Assembly (NCBI RefSeq): GCF_900142395.1
Contig: NZ_FRAS01000021.1
Span: forward strand, 1 to 64,000
Direction: 5' to 3'
DNA length: 64,000 nt
DNA from: Hymenobacter psychrotolerans DSM 18569
Lineage (GTDB): Bacteria > Bacteroidota > Bacteroidia > Cytophagales > Hymenobacteraceae
The position numbers and the translations under genes are program-made. Shown here piece by piece: positions 41,363 to 50,958 of the stretch. Position 1 is the first letter of the stretch, and every line of letters starts with the position of its first letter. A model generated the notes under the pieces. That model was not told the DNA's origin. It did no database searches and worked only from the letters and a program-made list of their open reading frames with translations.

Positions 41363-42718
41363 ATGAACCAGACGCTACACGACTTTTCCCGGCGGGATTT
41401 TCTGCAGAAATCGGTGCTGGCTACGGCTGGCCTGCTGACGACCGGACCGCTAGGCGTGCTGGCCGCGCCGGCCGCCAAAAAACGGCGCGTGGCCATGGTG
41501 GGCACCGGCCACCGTGGCACCGGCATGTGGGGCACGCAGCTGCTCAAGGAACACGGCGACGTTATCGAGTTTGTGGGCCTCTGCGACAGCAACAAGGGCC
41601 GGCTCGAAACGGCCAAGAAGATGATGGGCGTCTCGTGCCCCACCTTCACTGATTTCGAGCTGATGATGCGCAGGCAGAAGCCCGACATTCTGCTAGTGAC
41701 GACCGTGGACTCCACCCACGATGAGTTCATTATCAAGGGCATGGAAATGGGCGCCGACATTGTGTCGGAGAAGCCCATGACCACCGACGAAACCAAGTGT
41801 CAGGCCATTCTGGACGCCGAGAAGCGCACCGGCAAAAAGGTCACCGTCACGTTCAACTACCGCTACTCGCCGCACCGCCAGAAAATCTACGACCTGATCC
41901 GGCAGGGCGCCATCGGCACGGTGACGTCCGTCGATTTTCACTGGTACCTCGACAACCGCCACGGCGCCGACTATTTCCGCCGCTGGCACCGCCTCACCGA
42001 GAAAAGCGGCTCGCTGTGGGTGCACAAAGCCAGCCACCACTTCGACCTGCTAAACTGGTGGCTGCAGTCGGAGCCTGAGACGGTGTACGCGAAGGGCGCG
42101 CTGGAAAACTACGGCAAGAATGGCCCGTTCCGCTTCAGCAACTGCCGCCCCTGCCCGCACAAAGCCCAGTGTCCCTACTACTGGGACCTGACCAAGGACG
42201 CCCGCCTGATGGCCCTCTATGCCGCCAACGAGCAGCACGACGGCTACCTGCGCGACGGCTGCGTGTACAAGGAAGATGTCAATATCTACGACAAGATGGC
42301 GGCCACCATCGGCTACGCCAACGGGGTGCAGGTCAGCTATTCACTCACGGCGTACTCGCCCTACGAAGGCTACCGCATTGCCTTCAACGGCACCAAAGGC
42401 CGCATCGACGCGTGGATTAAAGAGTCGGGAGCCATGAAAATGGAGCCGTACGACGAGATAATGCTGGCGCGCAACTTCGGGCCGGTCGAATACATTCAGG
42501 TACCGCAGGCCGAAGGGCACGGCGGCGGCGACGTGCTGCTGCGGGAGCGGATTTTCCGCACACCCGACGCGCCCGACACCTGGCGGCAGGCCGCTGGCAG
42601 CCGCGACGGCGCTATGGCCATTCTGGTGGGCATCGGGGCGCGCAAAAGCATAGCCAGCGGCCAGCCCGTGCGCATCGCCGACCTGACCACGCTCCGTCCG
42701 CAAGCCGTAAAAGCCTAA
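41363..42718 (+). CDS. Tat-exported Gfo/Idh/MocA-family oxidoreductase
   Basis: A 451-residue protein. The N-terminus is a twin-arginine signal, SRRDFLQKSVLATAGLL (residues about 8-24), so it is exported folded, probably with bound NAD(P). It then has the Rossmann motif VAMVGTGHRGTGMW (GxGxxG variant), EKPMTT with the family lysine, and HKASHHFDLLNWWL with conserved His. Cysteine-rich CRPCPHKAQCPYY (about residue 265) may bind metal. Bacteroidetes have many such periplasmic dehydrogenases or glycosidase-like members acting on sugars; the substrate is not known. The ATG at 41363 begins the Tat peptide. Confidence 0.88.
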   Translation: MNQTLHDFSRRDFLQKSVLATAGLLTTGPLGVLAAPAAKKRRVAMVGTGHRGTGMWGTQLLKEHGDVIEFVGLCDSNKGRLETAKKMMGVSCPTFTDFELMMRRQKPDILLVTTVDSTHDEFIIKGMEMGADIVSEKPMTTDETKCQAILDAEKRTGKKVTVTFNYRYSPHRQKIYDLIRQGAIGTVTSVDFHWYLDNRHGADYFRRWHRLTEKSGSLWVHKASHHFDLLNWWLQSEPETVYAKGALENYGKNGPFRFSNCRPCPHKAQCPYYWDLTKDARLMALYAANEQHDGYLRDGCVYKEDVNIYDKMAATIGYANGVQVSYSLTAYSPYEGYRIAFNGTKGRIDAWIKESGAMKMEPYDEIMLARNFGPVEYIQVPQAEGHGGGDVLLRERIFRTPDAPDTWRQAAGSRDGAMAILVGIGARKSIASGQPVRIADLTTLRPQAVKA

Positions 42719-42814
42719 CCCTGGCGCAGGCTGTAGCCTTCGGCCGGGTACTTTTTTCAACTCCTACTTTGTGGCGCAGGAGCTGCGCCACCACCACACT
42801 GCTCTTCTTTCCCT

Positions 42815-44353
42815 ATGCCTAAAATCATTTCGCCCCAGGTTGAGTTCGGCACCTTGCTGAGCCAGATGAAAGCCGTTACGCCGGAAGTATTCACGCCGGA
42901 CGGGCAGTTTCTGAACCTGCTGGAAGGCCGCTGGCAGGAACCCGGCAAGCCCCGGCCGTTCACCTCGCCCATTGATGGCACCGAGCTCGGCAGCCTGCCC
43001 ATGCTCGACCACGCTACGGCCCTGCGCGCCGTGCAGGCCGCCAAAAAGGAAGCCGCCGAATGGGCCGGAGTAGACCTGGATGAGCGCAAGCGCCGCGTGC
43101 AGGACTGCCTCGACCAGCTACGCCAGCAAGTGGAACTGACCGGCAAGCTCATCATGTGGGAAATCGGCAAAACCTACAAGCTCGGCTTCACGGATATTGA
43201 CCGCGCCATTGAGGGCGTGCAGTGGTACGTTGATAATATTGAGGGCATGCTGGGCAGCCGCAAGCCGCTGGGCCTCGTGAGCAACATTGCTTCCTGGAAC
43301 TACCCGATGTCGGTGCTGCTGCACGCGGTGCTGGTGCAGGCGCTGTGCGGCAACTCGGTCATCGCCAAAACGCCTACGGATGGCGGCTTCATCTCGCTGA
43401 GCCTGACCTTCGCCATTGCGCGCCGCTGCGGCCTGCCCGTGACGCTGGTGAGCGGCTCGGGCGGCGAGCTAAGCGACGTGCTGGTGAAAAACGACGCCGT
43501 GGATTGCCTCAGCTTCGTGGGCGGGCGCTACAACGGCCGCAACATTGCCGACGCCCTCAGCTCGGAGCACAAGCGCTACATGCTGGAAATGGAAGGCGTG
43601 AACACCTACGGCATCTGGAACTTCAGTGACTGGGATGGCCTCTCCGACCAGCTCAAGAAGGGCTACGACTACGGCAAGCAGCGCTGCACGGCCTACGTAC
43701 GCTTCGTGGTGGAGCGCCGCCTGTTCCCGCAGTTTGTGGAAACCTACTGGAACACCATTAAGGGCCTGAAAGTGGGCAACCCCACGCTCGTGGACAGCGC
43801 CGACGACAAGCTGCCGGATCTGGCCTTTGGGCCGGTCATCAACAAAGCCCAGGCCGAAGATCTGGACCGCCTCTACGCCGACGCCCTGAAAACCGGCGCC
43901 ACGCCTATTTTCGAAGGCAAGCTCGACGACAGCCTGTTCCTGCCCGGCCAGGACCGCTCGGCGTACCGTGCCCCGCGGGCCCTCGTGAACCTGCCCCGCC
44001 AGAGCGAGCTGTATTTCAAGGAGCCCTTCGGCCCGATTGACAGCATTGTGCTGGTAGATAGGGTAGAGGAGCTGGTGGGCGAAATGAACATCAGCAACGG
44101 GGCCCTGGTGGGCGCGCTGGCCTCCGACGACGAGAAGTGGGCCAAGCGCACGGCCAAAGAAGTGCGGGCCTTTAAGATGGGCATCAACAAGCTCCGCTCG
44201 CGCGGCGACCGGGAAGAAGTGTTCGGGGGCCTCGGCGAGTCGTGGAAGGGCGCTTTTGTGGGTGGTGCGCTGCTGGTAGAAGCCGTAACGGAAGGCGACA
44301 AGCCGGTGCTGGGCAACTACGAGGATGCCATTCTGCTGCCGGAGAAAATCTAG
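42815..44353 (+). CDS. Aldehyde dehydrogenase family protein, divergent
   Basis: A 512-residue NAD(P)-dependent aldehyde dehydrogenase-fold protein. The N-terminal NAD domain has WNYPMSVLLHAVLVQALCGN and VIAKTPTDGG. The general base region reads YMLEMEGVNTYGIW instead of the usual ELGGxxP, and the nucleophile is C in YGKQRCTAYVRFVV instead of the typical GQ.C. A NAD-binding KEPFGPI segment is present. The variant motifs suggest a subgroup with an unusual substrate. It follows the Gfo gene by 96 bp; the pairing may be functional or incidental. It ends in a strong terminator. Confidence 0.85.
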   Translation: MPKIISPQVEFGTLLSQMKAVTPEVFTPDGQFLNLLEGRWQEPGKPRPFTSPIDGTELGSLPMLDHATALRAVQAAKKEAAEWAGVDLDERKRRVQDCLDQLRQQVELTGKLIMWEIGKTYKLGFTDIDRAIEGVQWYVDNIEGMLGSRKPLGLVSNIASWNYPMSVLLHAVLVQALCGNSVIAKTPTDGGFISLSLTFAIARRCGLPVTLVSGSGGELSDVLVKNDAVDCLSFVGGRYNGRNIADALSSEHKRYMLEMEGVNTYGIWNFSDWDGLSDQLKKGYDYGKQRCTAYVRFVVERRLFPQFVETYWNTIKGLKVGNPTLVDSADDKLPDLAFGPVINKAQAEDLDRLYADALKTGATPIFEGKLDDSLFLPGQDRSAYRAPRALVNLPRQSELYFKEPFGPIDSIVLVDRVEELVGEMNISNGALVGALASDDEKWAKRTAKEVRAFKMGINKLRSRGDREEVFGGLGESWKGAFVGGALLVEAVTEGDKPVLGNYEDAILLPEKI

Positions 44354-44377
44354 TTCAACATAAGGTATAAGGTATAG

Positions 44378-44430
44378 GAAGCAGCGCCCCAACCGGCCGG
44401 TACACTCCGGGCTGGTTGGGGCGCTGCTTC
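44378..44430. terminator. Terminator between aldehyde dehydrogenase and LigT-like genes
   Basis: Perfect 17-base arms (GAAGCAGCGCCCCAACC) around an about 19-base loop, then TTT. It lies between convergent genes and works for both. A TAAGGTATAAGGTATA direct repeat precedes it. Confidence 0.85.
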
Positions 44431-44448
44431 TTTCCGCCGCTAGCCCGG

Positions 44449-44964
44449 CTATTCGGCGAACGGGAAGGTTTGCAGAGCCTCCCAGGGGCCGCCCCGGTAG
44501 GCCCAGAGTTGCAGCCCCGTTCCGGTGGCCTCAAACGGCTGGAAGCTTGCCGCAAGCTCCTGGTGCAGCGTGCGGGCTACGGCGGGCTCTACCTTGTTCT
44601 GCACCGTGATATGCGGCTGAAGCTTTTGCTGGTCCTGCGGCGTCAGGTGAGGGTGCCAGAGTGTCTGCAGCTCCTTGTGCAGGGTGCGCAACTCCTGGTT
44701 TTCGAGCGTGTACGCCACCCCACGGCCCAGAAAGCGCAGCCCGGTTACGGCCAGTGCCAGCGGCTGCAGCTGTGTGGCCAGGGTAGTGAGCTGAGAGGCT
44801 ATGGCGTTGAAATCAGGGCCGGGAAGGTGATGAAACAGCGTGAGGTGGGCCTGCAGGAAGTTGCGCTCCGGCGGAAAGTAGCGGCTGCGCAGTTCATCGA
44901 AAAATCGCTGCGAATCGGCGTCGAGGGCCAGCGTGAGGATAAGGGGAGCAGAATAGTCGGGCAT
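44449..44964 (-). CDS. 2'-5' RNA ligase/LigT-like phosphoesterase
   Basis: A 171-residue 2H-phosphoesterase. The two HxT motifs are AHLTLFHHL (residues about 39-47) and QPHITVQNKV (about 116-125), defining the active site of LigT/ThpR-like enzymes. These act on 2',3'-cyclic phosphates or 2'-5' linked RNA; many such bacterial proteins have no fixed substrate. It is cytosolic. It is convergent with the aldehyde dehydrogenase gene, with a shared terminator, and lies just downstream of the T9SS cargo gene on the same strand. Confidence 0.85.
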   Translation of the reverse strand: MPDYSAPLILTLALDADSQRFFDELRSRYFPPERNFLQAHLTLFHHLPGPDFNAIASQLTTLATQLQPLALAVTGLRFLGRGVAYTLENQELRTLHKELQTLWHPHLTPQDQQKLQPHITVQNKVEPAVARTLHQELAASFQPFEATGTGLQLWAYRGGPWEALQTFPFAE

Positions 44965-45011
44965 ACCCTGGCAAACTGCCTATAGCCGTGTAGGGTTGGG
45001 CCGGAACCAGC

Positions 45012-45045
45012 AAAAGTGCCCGGAATGCGTCTTCCGGGCACTTTT
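45012..45045 (-). terminator. Terminator of the T9SS cargo gene
   Basis: A perfect 14-base stem (AAAAGTGCCCGGAA) with a 6-base loop. The A-run on the left reads as a U-run for the minus-strand transcript. Confidence 0.85.
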
Positions 45046-45063
45046 AAGAACTTTCAGAAGCAC

Positions 45064-46650
45064 CTACTGATTTCCGTCCTGGCTCAGCATCACCGGCACC
45101 GTCTGCGTAGCATCGTCTTGCTGCACGCGCAGGTAATACAGGCCGGCTGGGAGGCCGCTTGCCTCAACCGGAATGGCCATCATGCCTGCTTCAGGCCGCA
45201 GATTTCGCACACGCTGGCCGGTCGCATTGAGTAGCTCCACACGGGTTGCGGCGTCGCTGGCGGCCGGAAGCTGCACGGTAAAGCGGCCGTTGGCGGGATT
45301 TGGGAAAGTGCGCACCAGCGTTTTGCCCGTCATCGTCACTGCCTGCGCCGGCGAGTAGCTGATGGTGCCATCCGTGTCGCGCATGCCCAGGCGGTAGTAG
45401 GAGCGGCCCGCCAGCGGAGCCCCGTCCAGGGTGCTGTAGCTCTGGCCGGCCGGGCGGTTGCCGGCCTTCACGGTCTGTACTGTCTGCCAGTCGGTGCCGC
45501 CGCGGCTGCGCTGAATCAGGAACGCATCGGCGTGGTCTTCGCTGGCAGTAGCCCAGTTGATGCGCACCGTCTCGTTGCTGGCTTTGGCCGTAAAGCTTTT
45601 CAGCGTGACGGGCAGGGGTAGAGCGCCGGGCAGGCTCACGGCGTCGCCGCGCGAGCAGCCGAATGCCGAGCCGTAGGAGCTGCCCGTATAGTTGCCCGTC
45701 AGCCGGTCAATCTTATAAATGGTGCCGCCATCCGCATCCACGGCGTAGATGTTGCCGTCGCGGTCCGTGAACATGGAGCCGATATTCTGCTGGGTTGGAA
45801 TGGGCGTGGCGGGCTGGGTGGTGGTGCCTACCGGGTTGGTAGCCGGCGTACTGATGCTGATGAACCGGTCGTTCTGCCCAAGGTAGCTGATGAGGGTGCC
45901 GGAGCGCACATCGTACACCCAGTCCTGAATACCGCCTTCCGGCACGGGTAGTGTGCCGTTGCTGGTCAGGAAAGCCTGTACTTCGGCCTGGTAGCCGGCA
46001 ATAACGGCGGCCGTGGCCGGATCCGACGTATCGAGGCGGTTCCAGACCGGCGGGGTTGCCGGGAAGGTGGGAAGCGCGATAACCCCCACGTACAGCCGCA
46101 AATCGGAGACGCGCACCGGCCGCAGGAACGGAAACGGAACCGAAAAATCGAAGACGTAGAACACCCGGAAGGTCGCGCCGGCCACGTAGTAGTTCGAGCT
46201 GGCGTCCCCGTCCCCGATAAAGTTCAGGGTAAGGCGCGCATCATAAAAGCCCGATTCGCCGGATTGCGTCGGAGTCGTGACGTCGCCGGGGGAGGCGGGC
46301 GGCGCCACGGGCCCCAGGTTGGTGGCCTGCGCCGTGGCCAGGTCTACGCGGTAGAGGCTGGGCGGAGTGTTGAAGTTGCTGACCGTAATGGGTTGCAGCA
46401 CCCGCAAGCCGTACACCACACTGCGGTTGTTGTCATCGGAGCCCAGCGCGTTCAGAATGATGGGAGTGCCACCATCCGTGACGGTCCCGATGGGCGTGAG
46501 CGAGCCGTCGGTGTTCACCTGCTGCAGCACCGAAGGGTTGCCGGCGCTGGCTGGGCAGGGCGAGGTTACGGCAAAACTGTTGGTCGGGAGCTGGGCCAGC
46601 AAATCATGACCATAGGCGAGCAGAAGAAAAGCGAGTAGTGTTTTTCTCAT
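45064..46650 (-). CDS. Secreted protein with type IX sorting domain
   Basis: A 528-residue exported protein. Signal peptide 1-20 (MRKTLLAFLLLAYG..LLAQ). The main part has DUF-like repeats without a recognised enzyme domain, including SMFTDRDGNIYAVDADGGTIY, suggestive of a beta-propeller-like SMP-30/NHL type segment, and a fibronectin-like stretch, LKSFTAKASNETVRINWATAS, common in Bacteroidetes adhesins. The last about 75 residues (TFPNPANGRFTVQL ... GLPAGLYYLRVQ) form a type A C-terminal domain for type IX secretion, so it is delivered to the cell surface. The start at 46650 begins the signal peptide; an ATG at 46701 is upstream and unconserved. Target unknown. Confidence 0.85.
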   Translation of the reverse strand: MRKTLLAFLLLAYGHDLLAQLPTNSFAVTSPCPASAGNPSVLQQVNTDGSLTPIGTVTDGGTPIILNALGSDDNNRSVVYGLRVLQPITVSNFNTPPSLYRVDLATAQATNLGPVAPPASPGDVTTPTQSGESGFYDARLTLNFIGDGDASSNYYVAGATFRVFYVFDFSVPFPFLRPVRVSDLRLYVGVIALPTFPATPPVWNRLDTSDPATAAVIAGYQAEVQAFLTSNGTLPVPEGGIQDWVYDVRSGTLISYLGQNDRFISISTPATNPVGTTTQPATPIPTQQNIGSMFTDRDGNIYAVDADGGTIYKIDRLTGNYTGSSYGSAFGCSRGDAVSLPGALPLPVTLKSFTAKASNETVRINWATASEDHADAFLIQRSRGGTDWQTVQTVKAGNRPAGQSYSTLDGAPLAGRSYYRLGMRDTDGTISYSPAQAVTMTGKTLVRTFPNPANGRFTVQLPAASDAATRVELLNATGQRVRNLRPEAGMMAIPVEASGLPAGLYYLRVQQDDATQTVPVMLSQDGNQ

Positions 46651-46909
46651 GGCGGGAAACATGATTACAGGTGAAAATGGGGAGTTGGGCGCTGCTGTCA
46701 AAAAGCCAGCTTCCCGAATTGAAGCCCTTTACTGCGTTTTTCTCAAAATGGATATATAAAAGATACGAGAATAATTTGTCTATATATAGCTGATTTTCAT
46801 TGTGTAGCACAGAAGTGCCACTACAGCAGGCGTGTGAGCTGCTGCGGGCTGCTGGCTGGCTTCTCTGCATATTTGCCGCGTCATCGTTTCGCGTTCTGCT
46901 GTGCCGCCT

Positions 46910-48166
46910 ATGTCTTACTATTCGCTTCTTATCCGCAACTGCGGCCAACTACTCACGCTGGCCGGTGTACCGGCGTCTGGCCCCCTCACCGGCAGCGCCC
47001 TGCGCGACTGGCAGGTGCTGGCCGATGCCTACGTGGCCTGCGCCGACGACCGGATAGTGGCAGTGGGCCCGATGGCTGAGCTGGATACCGCCCGCGTCGG
47101 GCCCGATACGCAGATAGTGGACGCGGGAGGGCGCGTGGTGATGCCGGGGCTGGTGGAATGCCATACGCATCTGGTGTTTGGCGGCAACCGGGCCCACGAG
47201 TTCCAGCGCAAGCTGCAGGGCGAATCCTACCTCGATATTCTGGCCAGCGGCGGCGGCATCCTGAGCACTGTGCGCGCCACACGCGCCGCCTCCGACGCGG
47301 AGCTGCTGGCCAATGCCCTGCACCATCTGGAAGGCTTCCGGCACTACGGCGTGACGACAGTAGAAGCCAAAAGCGGCTACGGCCTCGACGCCGAAACGGA
47401 GCTGCGGCTGGTGCGGGTAGCCCAGGAAGCCGGCCGGCAGCAGCCCGCGCAGGTGGTGCCCACCTTTTTGGGCGCCCACGTGCCCGGCCCCGAGTACAAG
47501 GGCCGCCCCGCCGACTACCTGCAGATGCTGGCCAACGACGTATTGCCCCACCTCAACCCGGCCGAAGTGCCCTTCGTGGATATTTTCTGCGAGGAAGGAG
47601 CCTTTAGCGTCAGGGAGTCGCGGCAGTTTCTGGAGCAGGCCCGGGCTCTGGGCTTCCAGCTGAAAATCCACGCCGAGCAGCTCCACGACCTGGGCGGCGC
47701 CGCTATGGCCGCCGAGCTGGGCGCCGTCAGCGCCGACCACTGCGACTATCTGAGCCAGGATGACGCGGCGCGCATCGCGGCCAACGGCCGGACGGTGGTA
47801 GTGCTGCTGCCGCTGGTGCCGCTGTTTCTACGGCAGGAGGTGTACGCGCCCGGCCGGCGTCTCATCGAAGCGGGCGTGCCCGTCGCCATCAGCACCGATT
47901 TCAACCCGGGTTCCTGCCCCAGCAAAAACCTGTGGCTGGCTTTATCAGTGGCCTGCCTCAAGATGGGGCTCACCCCGAAGGAAGCCCTGGCTGCGGCCAC
48001 CCTCAACGCCGCCTGGGCCCTCAATCTGCAAGCGGAAACCGGCAGCCTGGAGCCGGGCAAGCGCGCCGACCTGCTGGTGCTGAACGTGGCCGACTACGAG
48101 GAAATACCGTACTGGCTGGGCGAAAACCCCGTGCAGCAAGTCGTGATAAGCGGCAAGGTACAGTAG
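46910..48166 (+). CDS. hutI: Imidazolonepropionase
   Basis: A 418-residue amidohydrolase in histidine degradation, converting 4-imidazolone-5-propionate to N-formimino-L-glutamate. Metal and substrate residues are visible: VECHTHLVFGGNRAHEF (HxH), VEAKSGYGLDAETELRLVR, LKIHAEQLHD, SADHCDYLS, and STDFNPGSCPS. Full length for the family. Other hut genes are not nearby. It is divergent from the T9SS cargo gene and followed by a terminator. The ATG at 46910 was chosen; an in-frame ATG three codons upstream is an alternative. Confidence 0.95.
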   Translation: MSYYSLLIRNCGQLLTLAGVPASGPLTGSALRDWQVLADAYVACADDRIVAVGPMAELDTARVGPDTQIVDAGGRVVMPGLVECHTHLVFGGNRAHEFQRKLQGESYLDILASGGGILSTVRATRAASDAELLANALHHLEGFRHYGVTTVEAKSGYGLDAETELRLVRVAQEAGRQQPAQVVPTFLGAHVPGPEYKGRPADYLQMLANDVLPHLNPAEVPFVDIFCEEGAFSVRESRQFLEQARALGFQLKIHAEQLHDLGGAAMAAELGAVSADHCDYLSQDDAARIAANGRTVVVLLPLVPLFLRQEVYAPGRRLIEAGVPVAISTDFNPGSCPSKNLWLALSVACLKMGLTPKEALAAATLNAAWALNLQAETGSLEPGKRADLLVLNVADYEEIPYWLGENPVQQVVISGKVQ

Positions 48167-48176
48167 CTGATCTGCT

Positions 48177-48215
48177 AACAAAAAAGGAGCCGCTGTGAGC
48201 GGCTCCTTTTTTGTT
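48177..48215. terminator. Terminator between hutI and the lipoprotein gene
   Basis: AACAAAAAAGGAGCCGCT pairs with AGCGGCTCCTTTTTTGTT over a GTG loop; A- and T-runs flank the stem, so it serves both converging genes. Confidence 0.92.
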
Positions 48216-48236
48216 AGTATTACAATAATCGGGTAC

Positions 48237-49247
48237 TTATAATTGCCGAATCTCAGCAACAAGCTCGGCCTCTGTAACCGCGCGCAGGCTGGGCGTAAAG
48301 ACCTGATTAGCCACTACGGTAGCCGTTTGCTTGCCGAAGTATAACTGGTCAGCTTCTCGCCGTAACACCACTGCCGTTACGGAATAACCTTGTGGAACAG
48401 AATAATTATAATAGGTGCTATTCGATTGATTATAAGATTGTATCACTGAATTGAGTGTGTTGAAAACCAGATATACTTCCGTATTGCTGGTAGTAATAGG
48501 TACGGCCGTCTGTACCTGCACCGTAGTAGTGGGTAGAGCCCCCACAAACCGGTCAATATTTACCCAGTTCAGATTTCTCACATTGTTATTATAAAAATAA
48601 GAACCGAGAAGAACCTGATACCCGGATGGTACATTGATAGGTGGGTTAGGACTACCCGGGTTCTGGATCTGAATACTGTCTATAGATATCCGGGTAGCGG
48701 AGTCTTGAGATGAAACAAGGGCCCAGTTACCGAGCCGCGAGGAGTTACTGCTATCTGGCTGTCCAGTGAACAACTGCATGCCGTTTCTAGAGCTCTGGGC
48801 TACGGGAAACCGGGTTCTTAACCGCAGGCGCGAAAATCTCGCTAGATCCAGCGGCTGTCCATCCTGGAAGAAGGAAACGTTAAACATACCGCCCGACTCC
48901 AGTACCCGGTTGTAGGAGATAGTCGGGGTATGCGAAAAAATCATTTCGCTCCGTTTAGTTACTTCCCGAACCTGAACCACTATCTGACTAGCAGACAAAG
49001 GCTGTCCGTTTCGTTTTACTAGGCCCGCAGGAATTTCTATTTGGGAGCCTGCCGCCGTAGATACAGTAGAATTAGTATTCGGATCTACGATAAACTTTTG
49101 CACGGGCGCAGCATACTTATCCAGCACACTTGCAATGGTGCTGACCTCAGATGGTTCACAGTCGACCTGAAGCAGGTCAGCGTCTTTCTTGCAGCCACTA
49201 CATAACAGCAGGCCAGCGGCCAGCAAGGCAAAGAATTGCGTTTTCAT
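48237..49247 (-). CDS. Hypothetical lipoprotein
   Basis: A 336-residue protein with a lipoprotein signal (MKTQFFALLAAGLLLCSGC, Cys at residue 19) and a polar mature chain rich in Ser, Asn, Gln and Tyr. Segments such as GSQIEIPAGLVKRNGQPLSA and VQVREVTKRSEMIFS resemble a ZU5-like domain found in surface proteins of this phylum, a tentative impression. Its DNA is more AT-rich than that of its neighbours. It lies 67 bp downstream of the membrane/beta-barrel gene, on the same strand, so it may belong to the ECF sigma gene set. The start at 49247 begins the lipobox; in-frame ATGs upstream overlap the preceding gene. Confidence 0.7.
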   Translation of the reverse strand: MKTQFFALLAAGLLLCSGCKKDADLLQVDCEPSEVSTIASVLDKYAAPVQKFIVDPNTNSTVSTAAGSQIEIPAGLVKRNGQPLSASQIVVQVREVTKRSEMIFSHTPTISYNRVLESGGMFNVSFFQDGQPLDLARFSRLRLRTRFPVAQSSRNGMQLFTGQPDSSNSSRLGNWALVSSQDSATRISIDSIQIQNPGSPNPPINVPSGYQVLLGSYFYNNNVRNLNWVNIDRFVGALPTTTVQVQTAVPITTSNTEVYLVFNTLNSVIQSYNQSNSTYYNYSVPQGYSVTAVVLRREADQLYFGKQTATVVANQVFTPSLRAVTEAELVAEIRQL

Positions 49248-49314
49248 AAGTAGGAAAGATGAAAAGTGGAGAATACAACCTGGCAGCAGCCGGCCGGTGG
49301 CCAGTCGGGCAGCG

Positions 49315-50958
49315 TTAGCGCAGGTTGAGGGAAAAGCCGGTAAGCAGGCCCACCGCAAAAGGACGACGGGCGGGCAGCGGAGTGGACGTATTCGTATCAG
49401 AAATAGAAAGCACGGAGTAGCGGCCCATGGGCTGGGCCAATAGCGTCAGGCGGGGCGTCAGGGCATAGCGTACGCCCAGGCCGGCACTCAAACTCAGGCC
49501 CAGCCGCCGGTATGGGGCGCTCCCCGAGGACCAGTTTTGTTGCTGCTCGCAGGTGCAGGCAGTGCTGCCGCTGGTGCGTCCGCCGGCATACACGTCCAGC
49601 GAAGCGCCGGCCTGTGCTTCGTACTGCAGGCGGCCCCGGCCACCCAGCTGGTACTGCACCTGCACCGGCACCGTGAAATAGCGGTACACGTCGCGTTGCT
49701 TTACTGCCCGGGTAACCGTGATAGAGTCGCGCCGCTGCCGCTGCTGGAGCAGCAGGTTGAGCTGGGTGCGGTATTCCGCGTAGCCGATTCCGCCGGCCAG
49801 GTAAAGGCGCGGAGTGAGAGCATAGCGGGCCTGCACCTGAGCCGCAAAAGCCGCTGCCGGCCGCTCATACTGGCTAATGCCGTTGGCGGAGTCGGAAGCC
49901 AGCTGCCGGTAAGAGAGCGTAGGGCCGGCCAGCACTTCCAGCGCCCAGCGGCCCGGACGGTGCGGTACCACCGACGCCAGTTCCACGGCCTGCACAGCCG
50001 GAGCACCAAGGGCTTGCCGCTGAACTGGTACTGCCCGGAGCGAAAGAGGAAGCAGTGCGCTGGTTCGGGCCAGAGCGCCAGAGGCAGAATAAGGCAGGTT
50101 CGCCGGCTCCACGACTCGGCTGGCTTCGACTGAAGATGAGATGCTTTGACCGGACTGTGGCGCCACGGCTGCGGCAACGCCCGGTTCCGGTAGCACAGCC
50201 GGCGGCTCGGTGCCGGCCGTAGCGGCAGCCAAAGTGCGTGTGCCCGGAAGTCCGCGGCTGGTGGTGGCAGTGGCGGCAAGGTCTAATGAATAGGCTGCTA
50301 CGGGCCTTGCAGCGGCAGAGCGGCTACTCATATGTACCGAGGCCCCCGTTTTTTCGGCTGCTGCTCCGGCAGCAGAAGGTCGGGCAGAGGCGGGCTGCGC
50401 AGAGGTGGAAGGCGCCGATGCTGCTGCCAGCAAGGTAGAACGGCGCTCCTGCCGCGGTGTGCGGCTGGTAGTGGCTATTCGGGAGCCGACGGCGGAGCTG
50501 CCGGCGGCGTTCTGGCGGGCAGCCTGAGCCGTAGCAGCCTGAAGCTGGGCAGGCGCTGTAGCTGAAACAGGCGCTTCAGCCGAAACAACCGCCTGCTCAC
50601 GCTTCATAATAGAGCCGGCGCGGGTTGGTGAAGTGGTTTTTCGCTGGCTTTCGGGAGTGAAAACCGGGTTGCTGGAACGCGCCTTGTCAGTTGCCGGCCG
50701 GCCGGCCAGCTCCCGCTGCGTGCCGGAAGGCCGCACAACCAGCACCGTTGTTGCCACGCCAAGCAGCAGCAACAGCAATGCTGCCGCCAACCACCGGCGG
50801 CGGCTTCGCAACGCGGGCCGTGGGGCCGGCGGCACCGGTGGTAGTGGCGGCAACTGCTGCCGGATGCCCTGCCACACGTCCTCCGACGGGTGGCTGCCGT
50901 AGTCCTGCAGCTTGCGCCGGAGGTCCTCAAACAGTTTTTCCGAATCGTGTTCCGTCAT
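49315..50958 (-). CDS. Membrane protein with C-terminal beta-barrel-like domain, downstream of ECF sigma gene
   Basis: A 547-residue protein. Residues 1-53 are cytosolic and acidic with an LFEDLRRKLQDY helix and SEDVWQGI, a pattern seen in FecR/anti-sigma-like N-termini; residues about 55-74 are a single membrane helix (WLAAALLLLLLGVATTVLVV). A long low-complexity Ala/Ser/Thr/Pro linker runs from about 75 to 320. Residues about 340-547 look like an outer-membrane beta-barrel (YALTPRLYLAGGIGYAEYR, LGLSLSAGLGVRYAL). The start overlaps the sigma gene's stop by four bases (50955-50958), indicating tight co-expression, so it may be the regulator of that sigma factor. Confidence 0.7.
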   Translation of the reverse strand: MTEHDSEKLFEDLRRKLQDYGSHPSEDVWQGIRQQLPPLPPVPPAPRPALRSRRRWLAAALLLLLLGVATTVLVVRPSGTQRELAGRPATDKARSSNPVFTPESQRKTTSPTRAGSIMKREQAVVSAEAPVSATAPAQLQAATAQAARQNAAGSSAVGSRIATTSRTPRQERRSTLLAAASAPSTSAQPASARPSAAGAAAEKTGASVHMSSRSAAARPVAAYSLDLAATATTSRGLPGTRTLAAATAGTEPPAVLPEPGVAAAVAPQSGQSISSSVEASRVVEPANLPYSASGALARTSALLPLSLRAVPVQRQALGAPAVQAVELASVVPHRPGRWALEVLAGPTLSYRQLASDSANGISQYERPAAAFAAQVQARYALTPRLYLAGGIGYAEYRTQLNLLLQQRQRRDSITVTRAVKQRDVYRYFTVPVQVQYQLGGRGRLQYEAQAGASLDVYAGGRTSGSTACTCEQQQNWSSGSAPYRRLGLSLSAGLGVRYALTPRLTLLAQPMGRYSVLSISDTNTSTPLPARRPFAVGLLTGFSLNLR

